Of a stretch of DNA of 64,000 nt, positions 1-6,786 are shown in pieces. A program made the translations under genes and the position numbers. Within the stretch, counting starts at the first letter, position 1. Every line of letters starts with the position of its first letter. Origin of the DNA: UBA935 sp031556725 (GTDB lineage Bacteria; Bacillota; Clostridia; Lachnospirales; Lachnospiraceae). The stretch spans positions 1 to 64,000 of the forward strand of contig JAVBSL010000020.1 in NCBI GenBank assembly GCA_031556725.1, read 5' to 3'. The notes under the pieces are model-generated. The model did not search any database. It was not told where the DNA came from and worked only from the letters and a program-made list of their open reading frames with translations.

Positions 1-1
1 G

Positions 2-415
2 CCGAAGAGCAGTTTTATTAAAGATGTTGCAGCATATCCTACGGATTTACAATATTATCAATTCCTAAAAAAGAAATGGAAAGTTTCTATTCAAGCAATG
101 ATTTATAGGTCGCATCAGTTAGGGATAATGTCAGACAATCAGTATCAATATTTGATGCGTCAGGTTTCCAAAAATGGATGGAGGCAGAAAGAACCAGGAG
201 ATGAGGCTTACAGTCTTAATGAAAATATTTTTCAAGGGGCGATTGATTTGTTGATAGAGCAGACTATACTTACTGCAAAGGATATAATGGAATTATTTAA
301 AAGGAATGGAGTAACCTTGTATTCAGAAGATATAGAGAATCTTCTTCATTTACGTCCTGATACGTTGAAGGTAGAGGAAAAGATAATTCCGATATTACAG
401 TTAAGAAAAAAGTAA
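2..415 (+). CDS. ImmA/IrrE-family metallo-endopeptidase, C-terminal part (5' end outside window)
   Basis: The reading frame is open from base 2, so the gene starts before the window; the first internal ATG at 98 is not the true start. The visible 137 residues match the C-terminal region typical of XRE-ImmA/IrrE proteins, with the segment WKVSIQAMIYRSHQLG followed by a helix SDNQYQYLMRQ and the NGWR.KEPGD stretch. Proteins of this family pair a helix-turn-helix domain with a zinc metallopeptidase (HExxH) and cut repressors or act as antitoxins in mobile elements; both of those parts would lie upstream and cannot be seen. The family call rests on the C-terminal pattern only. Its position just before a DUF1016 gene fits the end of an accessory or mobile region. 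Confidence 0.72.
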   Translation, partial: PKSSFIKDVAAYPTDLQYYQFLKKKWKVSIQAMIYRSHQLGIMSDNQYQYLMRQVSKNGWRQKEPGDEAYSLNENIFQGAIDLLIEQTILTAKDIMELFKRNGVTLYSEDIENLLHLRPDTLKVEEKIIPILQLRKK

Positions 416-538
416 TAAATATTCATCTCCAATTTTTATTTAGGGTAGGGGTGCTTCTATTGAAATCCCTTGTTACAATCTTTATAGATGCATACTTAAG
501 GATATAGTGGCAAGAAATAATAACGAGGAGTAATTGTT

Positions 539-1567
539 ATGTTAATGAATAATGATAGCTATTTTAATGCACTGGAGGATATTAAAATACGTATCCATAA
601 TGCACAATATAAAGCAGTATTGGGTGTCAATCGTGAACAGATAGTGCTATTTTGGAATATCGGTAAAATTATTATTGATAACGTCAAATATGGGAGCAGT
701 TTTATAGATAATCTTGCACGCGATATAAAATTGGATTTTCCAAAAGTGAAAGGATACTCCCCGAGAAATCTTCGTTACATGCGTAAGTTTGCGGAATTGG
801 TGACCGATGAAGAGATATTGCAGACAGTGTCTGCAATATTGAGTTGGTCACATAATACATATCTTTTGGATAAGACTAAAACCCTTGATGAATATTTTTG
901 GTATGCGACTCAAACTCTTGAAAATGGCTGGTCATTATCTTCACTTGAATATCATATGGAAACAAAAACGTATGAACGTCAGATAAAGACTGATAAAACG
1001 ACAAATTATAAAGAGGTTCTTCCTATGCCGCAAAGTGAACTTGCGACCAATGTGCTTAAAGATCCATATGTATTTGATTTTATTGCACAACATGAAGGAA
1101 TCATTGAACGTGAAATTGAAGATGAACTTGTGGCAAATATTGCAAAGACAATAATGGAACTCGGAACAGGATTTGCATTTTATGGAAATCAATATCGCTT
1201 GTCCGTTGGAAATGAGGACTATTATATTGATCTTCTTTTTTACAATACACGTCTTCGCTGTTTTGTAGTTATTGAGTTAAAGAATGGGAGATTCAAGCCG
1301 GAATATGCTGGTAAGTTAAATTTTTATCTTTCAGCAGTAGACGATATTTTGCGCCATGAAAGCGATAATCCAACAATAGGGATACTATTATGTAAGGAAA
1401 AAGATAAAATGACTGCGGAATATGCTTTGCGAGATATTAATAAGCCAATTGGTGTGAGTGAATATAAACTGTCTGACTTTGTTCCGCAGGATTTAGTTGA
1501 TACCTTGCCAACGGCGGAGGATATTGAGAGAAGAATTAAGAATAAATATAGAATTGAAGAAGAGTAA
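539..1567 (+). CDS. DUF1016 / YhcG-family PDDEXK nuclease domain protein
   Basis: A 342-residue protein of the usual DUF1016 length. The N-terminal half (about 10-150) has the helical DUF1016_N pattern, including VLFWNIGK and the YSPRNLRYMRKFAE segment. The C-terminal half (about 175-330) is a PDDEXK nuclease-like fold: D231 in YYIDLLFYN and E246-L-K248 in VVIELKNG form the expected acidic-lysine core. The family is widespread on mobile elements and near restriction or defence genes; its cellular target is not established. The start has GAGGAG a few bases upstream. It stands alone here, followed by a tRNA 3' fragment at 1680, so it may be the last gene of an integrated element. Identity is confident; role is not. 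Confidence 0.9.
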   Translation: MLMNNDSYFNALEDIKIRIHNAQYKAVLGVNREQIVLFWNIGKIIIDNVKYGSSFIDNLARDIKLDFPKVKGYSPRNLRYMRKFAELVTDEEILQTVSAILSWSHNTYLLDKTKTLDEYFWYATQTLENGWSLSSLEYHMETKTYERQIKTDKTTNYKEVLPMPQSELATNVLKDPYVFDFIAQHEGIIEREIEDELVANIAKTIMELGTGFAFYGNQYRLSVGNEDYYIDLLFYNTRLRCFVVIELKNGRFKPEYAGKLNFYLSAVDDILRHESDNPTIGILLCKEKDKMTAEYALRDINKPIGVSEYKLSDFVPQDLVDTLPTAEDIERRIKNKYRIEEE

Positions 1568-1679
1568 CTTGTATTTATTCTGTGATTGGATGCGGGCGGC
1601 TTACAGTAGGCTCACAAAAGACAGTACTTATGGTGAGACTTTCAATATTATAAAGAAGTGGTATCTTTACCCTTATCAA

Positions 1680-1717
1680 CAACCACAGGTCAGGGGTTCG
1701 AGTCCCCTCGGGAGCTT
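1680..1717 (+). repeat. tRNA 3'-end fragment, copy 1 (possible attachment-site relic)
   Basis: Bases 1687-1716 read as a tRNA variable loop, T arm and 3' acceptor strand: T stem AGGGG (1692-1696), loop TTCGAGT, closing CCCCT (1704-1708), then CGGGAGC and a T discriminator. No matching 5' half (GCTCCCG) lies upstream, so this is not a working tRNA gene. A second copy lies at 6612-6649 in the same orientation, with 35 of 38 bases identical. Confidence 0.8.
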
Positions 1718-1755
1718 TGATATTAGGAAAACAGCAGCCGATATAAGGGCATAAT

Positions 1756-1787
1756 AAAAAGGCATATTCTGAGAAGTATGCCTTTTT
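1756..1787 (+). terminator. Rho-independent terminator after the tRNA fragment
   Basis: An 11-bp stem (AAAAAGGCATA, loop of 10, TATGCCTTTTT) ends in a T run. The second tRNA fragment at 6612 is followed by a similar hairpin, as if both copies kept a tRNA gene's terminator. Confidence 0.8.
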
Positions 1788-1853
1788 TGTTATTTGAAAA
1801 TATGATACAATGAAACTATGAAAGTATATTTTTTTTTTATGGAGGGCTTAAAG

Positions 1854-2123
1854 ATGATGTATCCATTCATGCAACTAGAGGATAATACAGAAATTGTACA
1901 CTCAGAGATATTAGAAGATGATAAAGTAAGAGTATATATCGAAAAACCAATTAAAGGTGGATTTCAATCTGCTTATTGTTATTTACCTAAGTATGAGTGG
2001 GAAGAGATTAATGGATTTACACAAACAGAAATAGATAAATATCAAGAAATATTACAATTTATGGCGCATTTAATTATCCGGTTTGCAAAAGAAGGAGGAT
2101 TTGATAATGCCTCAAATTTTTAA
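1854..2123 (+). CDS. Conserved hypothetical protein (89 aa) upstream of a DUF4160 gene
   Basis: The start at 1854 is chosen because GGAGG at 1841-1845 sits 8 bases before it; an in-frame ATG at 1818 has no such site. The product is acidic and soluble, with no signal peptide or membrane segment. It contains a stretch YCYLPKYEWEEI and ends in HLIIRFAKEGGF. I recognise the style of a small protein found beside DUF4160 genes in gut Clostridia, but know no function. The last bases overlap the next gene (start 2107) and contain its ribosome site, so the two were co-translated. The pair could be a toxin-antitoxin-like or regulatory unit; this is a guess. Confidence 0.6.
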   Translation: MMYPFMQLEDNTEIVHSEILEDDKVRVYIEKPIKGGFQSAYCYLPKYEWEEINGFTQTEIDKYQEILQFMAHLIIRFAKEGGFDNASNF

Positions 2124-2244
2124 GATTGGTTCTTATGTTGTTTTTGGAGCGAATGAAGGCAGACCTCTAGAGCCAATCCAAATTAAAAGTGCAACAGGAA
2201 AAGCAGAAGTTGAATTGCAGACAATAGAAAGCGGATTATATTAA
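2107..2244 (+). pseudogene. DUF4160 protein, internally deleted (45 codons left)
   Basis: The reading frame starts MPQIFKIGSYVVFGANEG, which is the typical DUF4160 opening, and continues RPLEPI. The family then normally has a histidine-rich HVHV strand and a longer body; here the text jumps to a different tail and stops after 45 residues. The ribosome site AAGGAGG lies inside the end of the preceding gene. I read it as a gene that lost its middle and was joined to unrelated or out-of-frame sequence. A short functional peptide cannot be excluded. Confidence 0.65.
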
Positions 2245-2256
2245 CGGAGGTGTGAA

Positions 2257-3084
2257 ATAGAAACTGGAAAAACGGGATGGGAACGGGAATACAGAACGCA
2301 TTTCGATGATAAAGTCGCTGAATATGATAAAATTCGACCAGAATATCCACAAGAGGTATTTAAAGATATTTTTATGTATTCCAATGTTTCAACAGGAAAA
2401 TCGGCCATTGAAATAGGGGCAGGAACAGGAAAAGCAACGCAGCCTTTTCTCGATGCAGGATATAATATAACTGCTGTAGAAATAGGTCCAAATATGGCGG
2501 ATTTTTTGTCGGAAAGATTTAGAGTTTATAAAGATTTTAATGTTATAGTTTCTTCCTTCGAGAACGCCGCATTGCAAGAGAACAGTTATGACTTAATATA
2601 TGCCGCAACTGCTTATCATTGGGTAGATGCGGAAATAGGGTGTCCAAAAGCATTTCGTTTGTTAAAAAATGGAGGAGCAATCGCCCTGTTTCGATATAAT
2701 GTTATTGTAGCCGTTGGCGATGAGCTATATGAAGAAATACAGGCTATTTATGAAAAGCATTATTATAGTTATTATATATCAGCTACCAGACCGAAAAAAA
2801 AGTCAAAGAAAGATTTTGAAACACCATCTGAAATTTACAATTCCTTTAGATTTGAGGATTTAAGGACATATGGTTTTAAGGATGTATCAATGAAATTTTA
2901 TGATGGATATAAGAAATTTAATGCAGACGAATATATTGTTTCCCTCGAAACAATGTCTGATCATATAAGCTTACCTAACAGTAATCGAATGGCTCTTTAT
3001 GATGGGATAAAAAAAGCAATAATAAAGCATGGCAATTGTCATAGATTAGATTATATTTTTCAGTTATATATGGGCAGAAAATAA
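2257..3084 (+). CDS. Class I SAM-dependent methyltransferase with a probable ATA start
   Basis: The family's N-terminal stretch (YDKIRPEYP, near residue 25) is encoded in frame well upstream of the first ATG at 2374, so translation must begin earlier. The only codon well placed after GGAGG (2246-2250) is ATA at 2257, with a 6-base gap; a nearby GTG is out of frame. Counted from 2257 the protein has 275 residues. SAM-binding motif I (EIGAGTGKA) is near residue 52, an acidic motif II follows (VEIG), and motif IV is AATAYHWVD. This resembles UbiE/Methyltransf_11-like enzymes acting on small molecules; the substrate is unknown. Either the gene uses a rare start or its ATG has mutated and expression is low. 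Its 3' end overlaps the convergent HAD gene by 21 bp. Confidence 0.8.
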   Translation: METGKTGWEREYRTHFDDKVAEYDKIRPEYPQEVFKDIFMYSNVSTGKSAIEIGAGTGKATQPFLDAGYNITAVEIGPNMADFLSERFRVYKDFNVIVSSFENAALQENSYDLIYAATAYHWVDAEIGCPKAFRLLKNGGAIALFRYNVIVAVGDELYEEIQAIYEKHYYSYYISATRPKKKSKKDFETPSEIYNSFRFEDLRTYGFKDVSMKFYDGYKKFNADEYIVSLETMSDHISLPNSNRMALYDGIKKAIIKHGNCHRLDYIFQLYMGRK

Positions 3085-3732
3085 GCAAACAACTCTGTCA
3101 TAAATTCTCCGAGCCGCTTTGGATTTGCGTAAAATCAGAAAATCTACTCCGGCTCGATTTGCCGCCTGACCGTCTTTTTCCAAACGGTCACCGACCATAA
3201 TCACTTTTTTCGGATCTTTAATCTCATATTGTGATAGGATATACCTGATTCCACGTGGATCAGGTTTCAAGCTATTAATTTCCGGCTGTCCGCCATAATA
3301 ACACGGAAAATCAGGTATTTCCAATGCCCGTGCTTTTTCACTGGCAGGATAATCAGAATAAATTACCACTCTGATTCCTGCATTCTGTAAAACCTGAAGT
3401 CTCTCACACAGCCTGTCGTCACGGTATTTTCTTAAGTATCGTAACGGTTCCTGATGAATCCATTTTTTTACCACATCCGCAACATATGCTTCATCATGAC
3501 CGGTTTTTTGAGCCGTGGTCTGGTATAGAAGTATATCCTCTGCCAGATCCGCTGACCATTTCTCACGCAACTTACGAAAATGATAAATGATAAGTAACTC
3601 CTGTATGCCTTTTCTATGCCGCAGCGTATAGCCAATCATACGCATCGCCATGCGCATTTGTAATGGACGCTGAAAATACAGAGTCCCATCCATATCAACC
3701 AAAATCAACTGATATTTTTCCAATAATTCCAT
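3064..3732 (-). CDS. HAD-superfamily phosphatase
   Basis: All four HAD motifs are visible in 222 residues: D13 and D15 in DMDGT, S126 in YSDYP, K156 in LKPDP and G181-D182...D187 in GDRLEKDG. A helical cap lies between motifs I and II (about 25-115). These residues form the aspartyl-phosphate phosphatase site with magnesium. It is the last gene of a minus-strand row UbiA - GT-C - HAD with gaps of 20-25 bp. Because UbiA enzymes of the phosphoribosyl type make a product that still carries a 5-phosphate, a phosphatase here would be the natural next step; that role is inferred. A general phosphoglycolate- or nucleotide-type phosphatase is the alternative. Confidence 0.85.
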   Translation of the reverse strand: MELLEKYQLILVDMDGTLYFQRPLQMRMAMRMIGYTLRHRKGIQELLIIYHFRKLREKWSADLAEDILLYQTTAQKTGHDEAYVADVVKKWIHQEPLRYLRKYRDDRLCERLQVLQNAGIRVVIYSDYPASEKARALEIPDFPCYYGGQPEINSLKPDPRGIRYILSQYEIKDPKKVIMVGDRLEKDGQAANRAGVDFLILRKSKAARRIYDRVVCLFSAHI

Positions 3733-3751
3733 TCAGATGTATTTCTCCATT

Positions 3752-5266
3752 TTATTTTTTTTGAAAAAGATAGTAGGTAAACTGCTGCTGATCCCATTCG
3801 TAAAGTGCTTGTGCAACAGGTACATAAAGCTTATCAATGTCGTTGGGAATTGTATCACGCGTCAAAATAAACTGTGTTGTACCTTCTTTTACATATCGTT
3901 CCTGTTCTCTAAATAGTTTATCGTAAGCAATCCCATTTGTTTGAAAGAAGCGGCAGCTGGGTACGATATCCGCGACCGTGAATAAACCGGCATCCAGGCA
4001 TCCAATCGTTACTAATGTGGGATTTTCCTGCTGACTTATGATGTTACGAAAACGATATAAAAAATACTCCTCCTGAGATTGCCGCATAAAACTGGAATTC
4101 ATGGAAACAGTATAACAAAAGACCATACTGCTAACCAGAACCAGTACACCAATAGTCACCTGGCAGATCAAGCGGTAACGATCGGTTAATTTTCCGCATA
4201 AAGCGGTAACTGCCTGCTGCAGCAATATTCCAATCGGAATAAAGCCAAGGACCGTGAACACCATCAACGGAATGGCATAATAGGGCAGATTTGCTCCGCC
4301 AAAATAGATGCCAATAAAAAGTAATCCGGCTAAAAGAATCAAATTTACCTTTTCAATGATTCTAATCCGAAATGATACGATAAAATATATCATTCCCAAA
4401 CCAATAAAAATGAAATATCCGATATTATCTATTATTAACCACAATAATAATTTGGCCAGCACATAAATTCTGCTGCCAATCCCACCTGCTCCTTCAGCAA
4501 GATTACTGTATAAGAAGATATTGTTATAAATATAGCATTGATACCAATCCGTCATTGCCCCATTAACACCAAAGTAAATCAGCCAGGGCAGCATGGTTAA
4601 AACCATTCCGCCCAAGAAGGCCAGGCAGCCTCTCAGGATTCCTTTCCAATCTCTTTTCATAATAAAAGCAATCAGCATCATCAACATCCAGGCAAAATAA
4701 AAACCCAATAATGTATACTTTACCTGCATGACAACACCGGCAAATAAACCATTCAGAAAAATCATCCCCATTCCAGGCACAGTATTTGTTTGCTGTCGAA
4801 AATACTTGATGCCAAAGAACAAACTCCAGCCCAACATCGGCAGACAAAATTCCTCTGCTGCGCCGCCCCAGTAAAAACTCTTTGAAGAGAACATCACAGC
4901 TCCCATCAGGGGCAACAGGAAAAGTGCAATCGGCTTCCGGACAAATAATTTCATGATAAAGTAAGAATCGCACAAAAACAGCGAAACCGATAGTATCTCC
5001 AACAAAAAAACACCGATAAATGTGGTGTGCGAAATCAAATACGCAATCCCATACAGTAAGTACAAATAAGGTCCTTTTTGGTCATATACATCACGGTAAA
5101 GAACCTGACCGTTCATAAGTGCTTTACCCATGGTGAAGTAACTGTTTGCATCATTCCAATCATTACATGGATAAAGGAATGAGGAGCGGGAGCAAATCAA
5201 TAAGAGCAAAAGGGAGGTGAGTAAAATCCAACCCACTATCCAGAAGTTTTTATTTTTCATTATCAT
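3752..5266 (-). CDS. GT-C-fold membrane glycosyltransferase (GT39/ArnT-like)
   Basis: A 504-residue protein with about eleven predicted membrane helices. The first external loop carries NDWNDANSYFTMG and then VYDQKGPYLYLLYG, the layout of GT-C enzymes that use a polyprenyl-phosphate sugar and act outside the membrane. The start at 5266 is preferred over the upstream in-frame TTG because AAGGA lies 6 bases before it. It follows the UbiA-type gene by 23 bp and precedes the HAD gene by 19 bp, suggesting one transcript. Likely role: transfer of a lipid-linked sugar to an envelope polymer. The sugar and acceptor are unknown. Confidence 0.8.
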   Translation of the reverse strand: MIMKNKNFWIVGWILLTSLLLLLICSRSSFLYPCNDWNDANSYFTMGKALMNGQVLYRDVYDQKGPYLYLLYGIAYLISHTTFIGVFLLEILSVSLFLCDSYFIMKLFVRKPIALFLLPLMGAVMFSSKSFYWGGAAEEFCLPMLGWSLFFGIKYFRQQTNTVPGMGMIFLNGLFAGVVMQVKYTLLGFYFAWMLMMLIAFIMKRDWKGILRGCLAFLGGMVLTMLPWLIYFGVNGAMTDWYQCYIYNNIFLYSNLAEGAGGIGSRIYVLAKLLLWLIIDNIGYFIFIGLGMIYFIVSFRIRIIEKVNLILLAGLLFIGIYFGGANLPYYAIPLMVFTVLGFIPIGILLQQAVTALCGKLTDRYRLICQVTIGVLVLVSSMVFCYTVSMNSSFMRQSQEEYFLYRFRNIISQQENPTLVTIGCLDAGLFTVADIVPSCRFFQTNGIAYDKLFREQERYVKEGTTQFILTRDTIPNDIDKLYVPVAQALYEWDQQQFTYYLFQKK

Positions 5267-5289
5267 AATCAATCCTTTCTCATTAACGG

Positions 5290-6216
5290 TTAGATGGAAA
5301 TAAGATGAGAGCTTATAAAGACATGTAGAAAAGGAATATCAATAAAGGATAAAGCAGCAAATGCCATAATAAGAAGCCCTACTATGATAAGAAGCTTTTT
5401 TTCACGGTATATTTTTTCGGGTTTTTGCACTGCGGAGTCCTTTTTATATGACAGCATGATGTAATAGGTAAAAAGTAAAAAAACTACAGGCATTGCCAAC
5501 AAGTGTTCAATTCGGTATTTTATTAAGAACACACCGATAAAGAACGTAGCCGATAACGCGTAGAAAAAGGATGAGCCCAGTAAGGTTTTTTCGGTATAAT
5601 AAATAAATGACTTGCGATACATACCGGCAACTTGGGAATCATTGATCATGCGGTATTCGGCAAATCTTTTGGTGCTCATCAGGAAAGCACCGGCCATCCA
5701 ATACCCAATTAAAATACTTGATGGCGGCAGATGCTGATCAGTGACAATAAACCATCCTAACAGCAGCCGGATCATATTATTTACTGATTCTGTTATTACA
5801 TCGAGATAAATAATATCTTTTGTTCTTATCGGCTTGACATTATACAAAATGCCCATGACCAGGAGCCAAATTTCCGTTATGGTAAAGGCAGGATTAATTA
5901 GACAAGAGCTCAATAATCCCAATATTATGAATATTATATATTCAAAGATAACAAATCTTCCTTTTATATTGCCGCTGACTACCGGCCGGAATTTTTTAAC
6001 CGGATGGAATTGGTCAAACGGGGCATCCAGCCACTCGTTAATTACATAATTGGCCGAAGCAATGAAACAAGTCGCCAGAAACCCCAAAATCATCTTTGTA
6101 ACACTTAATTCTGATATGGGAACATTTGCCAGCAACACTGCAAATATAACTCCCGGTATGATAAAAACATTCTTTATCCAGTGATCAAATCTAGCAATTC
6201 TTAAATAATCCTTCAT
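5290..6216 (-). CDS. UbiA-family prenyltransferase, decaprenyl-phosphate phosphoribosyltransferase-like
   Basis: 308 residues with eight or nine membrane helices. The first motif is NEWLDAPFDQFHPVKKFRP (near residue 80): the NDxxDxxxD of UbiA is kept as NExxDxxxD and is followed by HP.K..RP, the signature of the branch containing mycobacterial Rv3806c, which joins PRPP to polyprenyl phosphate. The start MKDYLRIARF (6216) has AGG-rich sequence before it; the longer frame back to 6327 adds a poor N-terminus. First gene of the UbiA - GT-C - HAD row. I infer a polyprenyl-phosphoribose donor for envelope glycosylation. A quinone- or heme-type UbiA role is less likely from the HP.K..RP motif. Confidence 0.8.
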   Translation of the reverse strand: MKDYLRIARFDHWIKNVFIIPGVIFAVLLANVPISELSVTKMILGFLATCFIASANYVINEWLDAPFDQFHPVKKFRPVVSGNIKGRFVIFEYIIFIILGLLSSCLINPAFTITEIWLLVMGILYNVKPIRTKDIIYLDVITESVNNMIRLLLGWFIVTDQHLPPSSILIGYWMAGAFLMSTKRFAEYRMINDSQVAGMYRKSFIYYTEKTLLGSSFFYALSATFFIGVFLIKYRIEHLLAMPVVFLLFTYYIMLSYKKDSAVQKPEKIYREKKLLIIVGLLIMAFAALSFIDIPFLHVFISSHLISI

Positions 6217-6611
6217 CCTACATACATCCTTTATCTTTTTTACCCATCGGCATTTTGGGATTAATTGACAAAAAGATAGCAGAATACAAGTATCAATAAT
6301 AAAACATATAGGATACAACATTCCCATATGACTCTATCCTGATCCATATATTCTGCTATCTTTACACATTCCTTCTCACAGCAATTTATACTTTAGCAAA
6401 AAGTATTTCACCACTTTAAAAGTTTTGACCTCTCGGCTGTGCCAGAAGCATTTCTATGAAGCCTACACCTCATAGTCTGTCCGTAATTAATCTAGTAGTA
6501 GGTTAACATTAAATTATCAAAGATGGAAGTCACTTCATAAAATCTTAATAATAATGGGAAACAGGTATTATAACTCATTGCTTATCCGAGATGAACCAGA
6601 TTTCTTATAGG
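6217..6611. other. Non-coding stretch upstream of the UbiA operon
   Basis: About 395 bases with no convincing gene on either strand. It should contain the promoter of the minus-strand UbiA operon, but I see no clear pair of boxes. The part after 6470 is AT-rich and leads into the second tRNA fragment; no 5' tRNA half is present. Confidence 0.5.
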
Positions 6612-6649
6612 CAATCATAGGTCAGGGGTTCGAGTCCCCACGGGAGCTT
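6612..6649 (+). repeat. tRNA 3'-end fragment, copy 2
   Basis: Same tRNA variable loop, T arm and acceptor strand as 1680-1717, with three differences. One (T to A at 6640) breaks the last pair of the T stem, so this copy has drifted. Same orientation as copy 1, 4,932 bp away. Confidence 0.8.
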
Positions 6650-6665
6650 AAGAAGTGGATAAAGG

Positions 6666-6696
6666 GCATATTTCTCAGGTGAGAAATGTGCTTTTT
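6666..6696 (+). terminator. Rho-independent terminator
   Basis: Twelve-base arms GCATATTTCTCA and TGAGAAATGTGC (one T-G wobble) around a two-base loop, then TTTTT. It directly follows the tRNA fragment and isolates the next promoter. Confidence 0.75.
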
Positions 6697-6725
6697 CTGT
6701 TGAATTATTTTCAATAGAGTTTTAC

Positions 6726-6754
6726 TTGTATGAGTAAATGACAAATGCTACAAT
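6726..6754 (+). promoter_or_regulatory. Predicted sigma-A promoter for the ATPase-transporter fusion
   Basis: TTGTAT (6726-6731), 17-bp spacer, TACAAT (6749-6754), 33 bp before the start codon at 6787. Confidence 0.6.
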
Positions 6755-6786
6755 ATGGGTACACGTAATAGGAAAAGGGAAATGAT

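Noticed and set aside
1620..1716. A complete tRNA gene
   Set aside because: Only the variable loop, T arm and 3' acceptor strand are present; no pairing 5' acceptor strand, D arm or anticodon arm fits upstream. The same holds for 6520-6648.
1497..1754. 85-codon plus-strand reading frame covering the tRNA fragment
   Set aside because: It overlaps the DUF1016 end, has no RBS, and its text QVRGSSPLG is what any tRNA T-arm gives when translated.
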